From contig NZ_CP085530.1 in assembly GCF_020616155.1 (NCBI RefSeq), positions 2,788,501 to 2,852,500 of the forward strand: a DNA stretch of 64,000 nt. Direction: 5' to 3'. Shown one piece after another: positions 55,770-64,000 of this stretch (position 1 is the stretch's first letter; every line of letters begins with the position of its first letter). This stretch comes from Vogesella sp. XCS3. GTDB lineage: Bacteria > Pseudomonadota > Gammaproteobacteria > Burkholderiales > Chromobacteriaceae. The notes beneath the pieces are model-generated. The model ran no database searches, was not told the origin of the DNA, and worked only from the letters and a program-made list of their open reading frames with translations. The position numbers and the translations under genes were made by a program.

Positions 55770-56498
55770 TTAACGCGCCAGCATGGCGGCCAGGGCGCTG
55801 GCGCTGCCGTCGCAAAGTGATATATCGGCCACACCGTACTGGCGCAAACGCAGGGCGATGCGCGGGTGCAGGGTGTAAAACGGCAGCGTGCACAGCAGGG
55901 CGCGCTGCGCCGCCTGCGCTTGGCCGAACAGCGCATCGGCAATCTCGCTGGAGGTCACCAGCAGGCCGGCCAGCTGGCCCGCGGTGTGCAATGCGGCCAA
56001 CCCTGCCCAGTCCGGCGGGCTGACCTCGCGCTGGTAGATGTCGGCGTGGCGCACCAGCGCACCGCGTGCGGCAAGGGTTTCCCCGAGCTGGGCGCGCCCG
56101 CCGTGGCCACGCACAATCAGGACACGCTGGCCGGCCAGCTGCTGCAGGGCAGGGTGGGCCAGCAGGGCGTCGCTGTCGTTGCCGGTTTCGGGGTATAGCA
56201 CCGGGCGCTGGCTTTGCTGCATCAGCTTGTCGGCGCTGGCGCGGCCAACGCAGGCCAGCTGTACCGTGGCGGGCAGTGTGCCTGCCAGTACCGGCCAGCC
56301 GATATCGATGGCTGACGGGCTGACAAAAACCAGCCAGTGGCTGACGCGTGCCAGCGCCGGTAGCGTGGCCAGCGCGCTGTCGTCCGCTACCGTGTCCAGC
56401 ACGCTAAAAGGCTGCGCCGCCACACCCAGCGAGGCCAGCGCAGCCTGCAGGCGGGCAGCCTGAGCCGGGGGGCGCACCAGCAGCAGCGTACCGGCCAT
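55770..56498 (-). CDS. hemD: Uroporphyrinogen-III synthase
   Basis: 242 residues. Closes and inverts ring D of hydroxymethylbilane. The family is poorly conserved; recognisable segments are LLLVRPPAQAARLQAAL, WLVFVSPSAI, ACVGRASADKL, VLIVRGHGGRAQLGETLAARGA and LLVTSSEIADAL. It begins 3 bp past the hemC stop, as usual. Confidence 0.92.
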   Translation of the reverse strand: MAGTLLLVRPPAQAARLQAALASLGVAAQPFSVLDTVADDSALATLPALARVSHWLVFVSPSAIDIGWPVLAGTLPATVQLACVGRASADKLMQQSQRPVLYPETGNDSDALLAHPALQQLAGQRVLIVRGHGGRAQLGETLAARGALVRHADIYQREVSPPDWAGLAALHTAGQLAGLLVTSSEIADALFGQAQAAQRALLCTLPFYTLHPRIALRLRQYGVADISLCDGSASALAAMLAR

Positions 56499-56501
56499 GG
56501 C

Positions 56502-57437
56502 TTATTTGGCGGCCTGTTCGGCGATAACAGCCTCGATCAGCGGTGCCGCGTCCTGATCCAGCAGTTTTTTGGCTACGGCGCGGCCCAGGGCGTCGGCGTA
56601 GTCACGCGGGGCGCTGGCGCTGGCGGTGAGCATCACCGAGCCGTCCGGGTGCGCCACGAAGCCGCCCAGGGTGATGAGGTCGTCGGTAATGGTGGCAAAG
56701 CCGCCGATAGGGATCTGGCAGCTACCGCCCAGCACGCGCGAGAAGGCGCGTTCGGCGCTGACGCAGGCGTGGGTATCGGCATGGTTCAGCGGCGCCAGCA
56801 GGGCGACGAGGTCGTCGCGGTCGGCGCGGATCTCGATACCCAGCGCGCCCTGGCCCACAGCGGGCAGGCTTTCCGACGGTGCCAGCTCCTGGCGGATGCG
56901 CTCGCTCAGCTCCAGGCGCTTCAGGCCGGCGGCGGCCAGGATGATGGCGTCGAATTCGCCGTCGTCCAGCTTGCGCAGGCGGGTTTGCACATTACCGCGC
57001 AGCGGCTTGATGACCAGATGCGGGAAGCGGGCGCGCAGCTGCGATTCGCGGCGCAGGCTGGAGGTGCCCACCACGGCGCCGTGCGGCAGCTCGTGCAGGC
57101 TGGTGTAACGGTTGGAAACCAGCGCGTCGCGCGGGTCTTCGCGCTCGCAGATGGCGGCCAGAGTAAAGCCTTCCGGCAGGTTCATCGGCACGTCCTTGAT
57201 GGAGTGCACGGCGATATCGGCGCGGCCTTCTTGCAGGGCCAGCTCCAGCTCTTTCACAAACAGGCCCTTGCCACCGATCTTGGACAGGGTTTTGTCCAGG
57301 ATCTGGTCGCCCTGGGTGGTCATGCCCAGAATCTCTACCGTGAGCTGCGGGTACAGCGCCTCAAGGCGGGCTTTGATGTGTTCGGCCTGCCACATGGCGA
57401 GTTTGCTTTCGCGGCTGGCGATGACGAGCTTGTTCAT
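56502..57437 (-). CDS. hemC: Porphobilinogen deaminase (hydroxymethylbilane synthase)
   Basis: 311 residues. Polymerises four porphobilinogen units. [41 protein letters not shown] and [12 protein letters not shown] are typical. The dipyrromethane cofactor Cys is in [14 protein letters not shown]. First gene of the hemC-D-X-Y-rhodanese operon; its promoter must lie in the 140 bp to 57577. Confidence 0.96.
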   Translation of the reverse strand: MNKLVIASRESKLAMWQAEHIKARLEALYPQLTVEILGMTTQGDQILDKTLSKIGGKGLFVKELELALQEGRADIAVHSIKDVPMNLPEGFTLAAICEREDPRDALVSNRYTSLHELPHGAVVGTSSLRRESQLRARFPHLVIKPLRGNVQTRLRKLDDGEFDAIILAAAGLKRLELSERIRQELAPSESLPAVGQGALGIEIRADRDDLVALLAPLNHADTHACVSAERAFSRVLGGSCQIPIGGFATITDDLITLGGFVAHPDGSVMLTASASAPRDYADALGRAVAKKLLDQDAAPLIEAVIAEQAAK

Positions 57438-57577
57438 GAACGGCGGTCCTGCGCTAAGAAAAGGATGGCCGGCATTCTAGCACGCACACGGCGGCCAACC
57501 TTGATGCAGGGCAGGGTGTGTGTAGCTGCAACAGTACTTGTAGTTTAACTACACGCTACGCCGCTTTTGCGGCAGGA

Positions 57578-58480
57578 TTACAGCAGTAAGGCCAGCATCA
57601 GCGGCATGGTGAGCATGGCAGCCAGTGTCGAGGAGGTGACCACCGCCGCCGCCAGCTCGCCATCGCCCTGCATGCGTACGGCCAGGATATAGGCCGAGGT
57701 GGCGGTGGGCAGCATGCTCATCACCAGCGCCGCCTGGCGGTACAGGCCGCTAACGCCCAAGAGCCCGGTGGCCAGTACGGCGATGGCAGGTAGCAACAGC
57801 AGCTTGATGGCGTTCCAGTACAGTAGCGGGCTGCTATGGCGGCGCAGTGCGGCAAAGCGCAGCCCGGCGCCCACGGTAATCAGCCCCAGTGGCAGCGCGG
57901 CGGCCGCCAGGTGGTCGATGGCGGCAAACAGCGGCGCCGGGACGTGCAGGCCGGCCAGGTTGGCCGCCAGCCCGCTGCTGATGCCCCAGATAATGGGGTT
58001 GCGCAGCAGCTCGTACAGCATGCCGCGTTCGCTGCCGTGCGCCAGCTGGCCCACCGCCATCACGTTGACCACCGGCACCATGCTGCCGCACAGCAGCGCG
58101 ATGGTGGCAATGCCGGGCTCGCCGGCCAGCGAGCCCATCACGGCAAAGCCGACGTAGGTGTTGAAGCGGTACGCGCCCTGGTTGCCGGCGGCAAAGCTGG
58201 CCTGCGGCAGCCGGAACAGCGGCTTGGCCGTGCTGCCCAGCACAAAGGCGCTGGCGGTAAACAGCAGGCCTGCGGCCAACATCGGCAGGCTGGCAGCCAG
58301 GTCCAGCTGCGCCCGCGCCAGCGCGCGGAACAGCAGCGGCGGGAACAGCACGAAGTAAACGAATTTCTCGGCCTCCGCCCAGAACGCAGGCGCCAGCCAG
58401 CCGCTGCGCCGCAGGGCGAAGCCGAACAGGATAAGCAGGAAATCGGGAATGAGGATCAGGGCGGTGTCCATGCCGGCCAT
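57578..58480 (-). CDS. AEC-family (auxin-efflux-carrier-like) transporter
   Basis: About 300 residues and ten membrane helices (ILIPDFLLILFGFALRRSGWL, NTYVGFAVMGSLAGEPGIATIAL, MSMLPTATSAYILAVRMQGD). Bacterial AEC proteins export or exchange dicarboxylates and malonate-like acids. ATG at 58480 is used; ATG 58471 or GTG 58498 are alternatives. Divergent from ppc with a 42-bp spacer, which fits a role with C4 acids (inference). Confidence 0.85.
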   Translation of the reverse strand: MAGMDTALILIPDFLLILFGFALRRSGWLAPAFWAEAEKFVYFVLFPPLLFRALARAQLDLAASLPMLAAGLLFTASAFVLGSTAKPLFRLPQASFAAGNQGAYRFNTYVGFAVMGSLAGEPGIATIALLCGSMVPVVNVMAVGQLAHGSERGMLYELLRNPIIWGISSGLAANLAGLHVPAPLFAAIDHLAAAALPLGLITVGAGLRFAALRRHSSPLLYWNAIKLLLLPAIAVLATGLLGVSGLYRQAALVMSMLPTATSAYILAVRMQGDGELAAAVVTSSTLAAMLTMPLMLALLL

Positions 58481-58522
58481 CTTCGCAATGTTTGTCACAA
58501 TAAAATATCAGGGAAATAGAGT

Positions 58523-61229
<2,707 letters not shown>

Positions 61230-61231
<2 letters not shown>

Positions 61232-61244
61232 GGTTGGCCGCAGG
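61230..61244 (+). repeat. Uptake-sequence-like repeat, full 15-base form
   Basis: AAGGTTGGCCGCAGG starts within the ppc stop codon (TAA) and precedes the terminator by nine bases. Confidence 0.8.
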
Positions 61245-61252
61245 GCAAGACC

Positions 61253-61284
61253 AAGCCGGTCCGCGTGTGCGGGCCGGCTTTTTT
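61253..61284 (+). terminator. Intrinsic terminator after ppc
   Basis: 12-bp stem AAGCCGGTCCGC / GCGGGCCGGCTT (one G-T pair), loop GTGT, then T6. Confidence 0.85.
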
Positions 61285-61393
61285 CATGGCTACAAGGTGG
61301 GGCTACGGCGCGTTACACAGCGTGACATTTGGCGCCTGTCGGCAGCTGGCCATGCTGTGGATAATCGTTGCTTACACAGCGGAGGGCGCGGCG

Positions 61394-61993
61394 ATGAGCG
61401 ATCACGGCAAGGACATCCAATACCTGGCAGAACACCTGCTGCATACCGGCGTGGGCGGGCTGGCCAACCGCGAATTACAAGCCTTGATGCGCATCTCGCG
61501 CAAGCTGCAGTCGGTGCGGCCGGAGCAGGCGCTGCCCGACCACGGCCCCACGCTGGGCGAGCGGCTGGCCGACCGCGTGGCCGAGTTCGGCGGCTCGTGG
61601 ACCTTCATCATGATTTTCGGCAGCTTCCTGTTTGGCTGGGCGTTCATCAACAGCGAACTGCTGGGCACCAAGGCGTTCGACCCCTATCCGTATATCTTCC
61701 TGAACCTGATGCTGTCGATGCTGGCCGCCATCCAGGCGCCCATCATCATGATGTCGCAGAACCGCCAGGCCGCGCGCGACCGCATGACGATGATCCGCGA
61801 CTTCGAGGTGAACCTGAAGGCCGAGGCGGCGATCGACAGCCTGCACAAGCGCATGGACCACCTGACCTGGGAAGTGCTGTCCGACCTGGACCTGATCAAA
61901 CAGGCGCAGCGCGAGCAGCTGCGCCATGTTGCCGCCGCCGTACCGGTAGCGCCCGACAGCGCGCCGGGTCGCCCCGACGCCAGCGCCAGTTAG
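61394..61993 (+). CDS. DUF1003 membrane protein
   Basis: 199 residues with the DUF1003 core: DRVAEFGGSWTFIMIFGSFLFGWAFINSELL and FDPYPYIFLNLMLSMLAAIQAPIIMMSQNRQAARDRMT, giving two close membrane helices, followed by a cytoplasmic helical stretch. Function unknown. GGAGGG before ATG 61394 sets the start. Its stop overlaps the convergent downstream gene by 4 bp. Confidence 0.88.
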   Translation: MSDHGKDIQYLAEHLLHTGVGGLANRELQALMRISRKLQSVRPEQALPDHGPTLGERLADRVAEFGGSWTFIMIFGSFLFGWAFINSELLGTKAFDPYPYIFLNLMLSMLAAIQAPIIMMSQNRQAARDRMTMIRDFEVNLKAEAAIDSLHKRMDHLTWEVLSDLDLIKQAQREQLRHVAAAVPVAPDSAPGRPDASAS

Positions 61994-62325
61994 GCGCCGC
62001 GCAAGGTATGCAGCTTCAGCGGCAGCGGCTCGCCCAGCCAGCGCGCCGCCGTGGTGTGGCCAATCACTTCGTTGTCCAGCTCCGGGTGCAGCAGCACCGG
62101 CAGGCCGTCGCGGTATTGTTCCAGCAGGGCGGTAACGGCCGGTAGCAGCGTCTCGGCAAAGTCGATCTCGAACATCGGCCGCGTGTGCGGGCCTACTTCG
62201 CGCTCGATCAGCCGCCCTAGCCAGCAGCCGGCCGGCAGGCGCGGCGCCAGCGTGGCGTGCAGGGTGGCTGCTTGTGTGGTTTGTTCTGGCAGAAAATAAA
62301 CATGGGCGTGATAAATAGTGGTCAT
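61990..62325 (-). CDS. DOPA 4,5-dioxygenase-family protein
   Basis: 111 residues: MTTIYHAHVYFLPEQTTQAATLHATLAPRLPAG, GPHTRPMFEIDF and GLPVLLHPELDNEVIGHTTAARWLGEPLPL. The conserved HAHVYF, GPHT and HPE histidine motifs match the small DOPA-dioxygenase-like family (plant and fungal betalain enzymes, and bacterial members of unknown substrate). ATG at 62325 is chosen; the upstream open extension lacks homology. Confidence 0.87.
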   Translation of the reverse strand: MTTIYHAHVYFLPEQTTQAATLHATLAPRLPAGCWLGRLIEREVGPHTRPMFEIDFAETLLPAVTALLEQYRDGLPVLLHPELDNEVIGHTTAARWLGEPLPLKLHTLRGA

Positions 62326-62495
62326 TGTGTGCGTGTGATGTGGTTTTGGCGCCATGTTATCGCACGTGGCGGGGTTTTTGTAGCGGGTGGGTGCCGGTGG
62401 CGACATGGTGTGCCGTGGGGTGGTGCTAGCACTGGCTAGCTGGCCGCCAGCCGCCATTTGCGGCACTATCACCGGGTATTCACTCGGGATTCGAT

Positions 62496-63416
62496 ATGAC
62501 CACCCCTCAGGCGCCGTCCGGGCGCGGCATTGCGCTGTCGATCAGCGCCTCGCTGCTGTTTTCGCTGTTGCCGGCTTACGTTACCCAGTTGCGGCCGCTG
62601 GATGGTCTGGGCATTTTTGCCTGGCGCATCCTGTGCACACTGCCCGGTGTGTTGCTGATCGTGCTGCTCACTGGCAAGCGCCAGGCGTTTGCCGATAGCT
62701 GGCAGCGCATGTGGCGGCAACCGGCGCTGCTGGGGGCGGTGGCCGGTATGGCCGCGCTGATGGGGGTGCAGCTGTGGCTGTTCCTGTGGGCACCGCTGCA
62801 CGGCCAGGTGATGGCGGTGTCGATGGGCTACTTTCTGGCGCCGCTGGTGATGGTGCTGGTGGGGCGGCTGTTGTACGGCGAGCGGCTGTACCGGCTGCAG
62901 GCTATCGCCGTCGGCTTGGCGCTGCTGGGCGTGCTGCACGAGCTATGGCTGACGCGTGCCATTGCCTGGCCCACGCTGCTGGTGGTGCTGGGCTACCCGC
63001 CGTATTTTGTGTTGCGTCGCAAGAGCGGGCTGGACCCGGTGTGCGGCTTTGCGCTGGAAATGGCGCTGATGTTCCCGGTGGCGCTGGCCATGCTGTTGTG
63101 GCTGGGGCCGGCCGGCTGGGGCGTGCTGGACGAAGCGCGTTTCTGGTGGCTGCTGCCGGGGCTGGGCATCCTCAGCTCCATCGCGCTGCTGTGCAATATC
63201 GCCGCCAGCCACCTGCTGCCGATGGGGCTGTGGGGGCTGCTGGGTTATGTGGAGCCGGCGCTGCTGTTCGTGCTGGCCATCGCCTTTCTGGGCGAACCGC
63301 TGGGCGCCGACGGTTTGCTGACCTATGGCCCGATCTGGGGCGCGATTATCCTGGTTGCCATCCATACCCTGCGTCAGCAACGCAAGCTGGCGCTGTCTGT
63401 GAGGACGTCACCATGA
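62496..63416 (+). CDS. RarD/EamA-family transporter
   Basis: 306 residues with ten hydrophobic helices. RarD-type features are LDGLGIFAWRILCTLPGVL, SMGYFLAPLVMVLVGRLLYGERL, RAIAWPTLLVVLGYPPYFVLRRKSGLD and WGLLGYVEPALLFVLAIAFLGE. The substrate is unknown despite the historical chloramphenicol-sensitivity name. The stop overlaps the next ATG (ATGA). Confidence 0.88.
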   Translation: MTTPQAPSGRGIALSISASLLFSLLPAYVTQLRPLDGLGIFAWRILCTLPGVLLIVLLTGKRQAFADSWQRMWRQPALLGAVAGMAALMGVQLWLFLWAPLHGQVMAVSMGYFLAPLVMVLVGRLLYGERLYRLQAIAVGLALLGVLHELWLTRAIAWPTLLVVLGYPPYFVLRRKSGLDPVCGFALEMALMFPVALAMLLWLGPAGWGVLDEARFWWLLPGLGILSSIALLCNIAASHLLPMGLWGLLGYVEPALLFVLAIAFLGEPLGADGLLTYGPIWGAIILVAIHTLRQQRKLALSVRTSP

Positions 63417-63931
63417 AAAAGATTTTGCTGGCGCTGACCATGGCGGCCACGACCTTGGCTGCAGCAGCGCAAACCACGCTGGCGGTACCGGTGCGCCAGG
63501 GTTGGTTTGACGGCCAGCCGGTGTGGTACCTCACTACCGACGCCTCGCGCGCCGACGCCGCCATCGACAATGCGGCCAACCTGGTGCCACGGCTCGCCAA
63601 CGCCTTGCCGCTAAGCCGCCACGAGCCCAACCCGCGCTCGGTGCTGGACCGCATCTACAAGTTTGCCGCCCAGCCCAGCGTGCTGCCGTCCATTCCGCAG
63701 CCTTTGGGTGCGGCCAACCGTGACCGCGCCTACTCGCCGCTGTGGGACGTGATCATGGTGCACTGGCAGCCCGGCCGTACCGTGCGCGAGCTGCGTTCGG
63801 TGGACGAGGTGCTGGCGGCGGAGGATGCCGGCGATATCCGGCTGCAGCCGCTGGACCTGGTGGTGAACTGCCCGGTGCTGCAGGTTGGCCGCCAGGCGCT
63901 GCCCGGCATAACGCCACTGCCCTGGCCATAA
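63413..63931 (+). CDS. Secreted protein of unknown function
   Basis: 172 residues: signal peptide MKKILLALTMAATTLAAAAQ, then LAVPVRQGWFDGQPVWYLTTDASRADAAIDNAANLVPRLANAL and SPLWDVIMVHWQPGRTVRELRSVDEVLAAEDAGDIRL. I recognise no named family; the overall look is of a periplasmic single-domain protein. Coupled to the RarD-like gene. Two uptake-like repeats fall inside (63571, 63709). Confidence 0.8.
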   Translation: MKKILLALTMAATTLAAAAQTTLAVPVRQGWFDGQPVWYLTTDASRADAAIDNAANLVPRLANALPLSRHEPNPRSVLDRIYKFAAQPSVLPSIPQPLGAANRDRAYSPLWDVIMVHWQPGRTVRELRSVDEVLAAEDAGDIRLQPLDLVVNCPVLQVGRQALPGITPLPWP

Positions 63932-63954
63932 AAAAGCCCGGCGCAAGGCCGGGC
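63931..63954 (-). terminator. Intrinsic terminator of the right-edge outer-membrane gene
   Basis: GCCCGGC / GCCGGGC with loop GCAAG; the A6 run on its left is a T6 run on the minus strand. Confidence 0.8.
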
Positions 63955-63979
63955 GGGTGTTGTCGGGTGGGCGCTGCGG

Positions 63980-64000
63980 CTAGAAGCGGTGTCCCACGCT
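63980..64000 (-). CDS. C-terminal end of an outer-membrane beta-barrel protein (probably a porin), cut by the window edge
   Basis: Reading leftward from the window end, the last codons spell SVGHRF followed by TAG. A final Phe preceded by VG-x-R/HRF is the BAM-recognition signature of betaproteobacterial porins (compare VGLRHRF). A terminator follows 26 bp further on. The rest of the gene lies outside the window; the frame is inferred from six codons only. Confidence 0.55.
   Translation of the reverse strand, partial: SVGHRF

Noticed and set aside
62711..63931. A 406-codon frame joining the RarD-like and secreted protein genes
   Set aside because: Its first 230 codons are a shifted frame of the RarD-like gene; the real gene starts at 63413 with a signal peptide and an ATGA overlap.

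Overview
The window is 64 kb of GC-rich chromosomal DNA that is almost entirely coding. The gene content points to a betaproteobacterium of the Neisseriales, most likely the Chromobacteriaceae (Vogesella / Chromobacterium / Aquitalea group). Evidence for this is the engB - cytochrome c4 - resB - ccsB (system II cytochrome c maturation) block, the hemC-hemD-hemX-hemY cluster divergent from ppc, parC-pilS-pilR, the pilT-pilU pair with yggS-proC-yggT, and a DksA without its zinc cysteines. The taxon is my inference; there is no rRNA or tRNA gene here to test it. I see no insertion sequence, prophage, integrase, CRISPR array or toxin-antitoxin pair.

Layout. 0-6 kb: an HDOD/EAL protein, the type IV pilus retraction ATPases PilU and PilT, then YggS, ProC, YggT and a small cytochrome c. 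6-9 kb: dksA, DAHP synthase, a TIGR00266 protein and an unlisted 52-residue membrane protein. 9-16 kb: central carbon genes on the minus strand (tkt, gap, pgk, fba) with a LysE-type exporter between pgk and fba. 16-25 kb: a BPSS1780 membrane protein, a GNAT enzyme, parC, the PilS/PilR two-component system and a chemoreceptor. 25-34 kb: accessory metabolism and transport (LysR/EamA/tautomerase, PsiF-like protein, argH, YaeQ, PaiB-like, two tandem periplasmic binding proteins, a MocR regulator) and ccoG. 34-40 kb: a PAS/GGDEF enzyme, LysE, GNAT, an AT-rich 366 bp gap with DnaA-box-like sites, and a receiver-TPR protein. 40-45 kb: three small secreted proteins divergent from an OmpR/EnvZ-like pair, then an Ada-like protein. 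45-53 kb: engB and cytochrome maturation, a GrlR-like protein, a DUF465 protein, a second diguanylate cyclase and RsuA. 53-64 kb: haem biosynthesis, ppc, DUF1003, a DOPA-dioxygenase-like protein, a RarD-like transporter, a secreted protein, and at the right edge the last codons of an outer-membrane barrel protein.

The most striking signal is not a gene. The 10-mer GTTGGCCGCA (or its complement TGCGGCCAAC) occurs 47 times by my hand count, roughly once every 1.4 kb, on both strands (26 plus, 21 minus), where chance predicts fewer than one. It is over-represented between genes, often directly after stop codons, with the extended form AAGGTTGGCCGCAGG repeated identically at five intergenic sites. 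It also occurs as inverted pairs forming hairpins at gene ends, including a perfect 26-bp stem at 16715-16770. This is how DNA uptake sequences behave in Neisseriaceae, but the word is unrelated to the neisserial GCCGTCTGAA. With pilT, pilU, pilS and pilR in the same window, a lineage-specific uptake-sequence dialect is my leading hypothesis.
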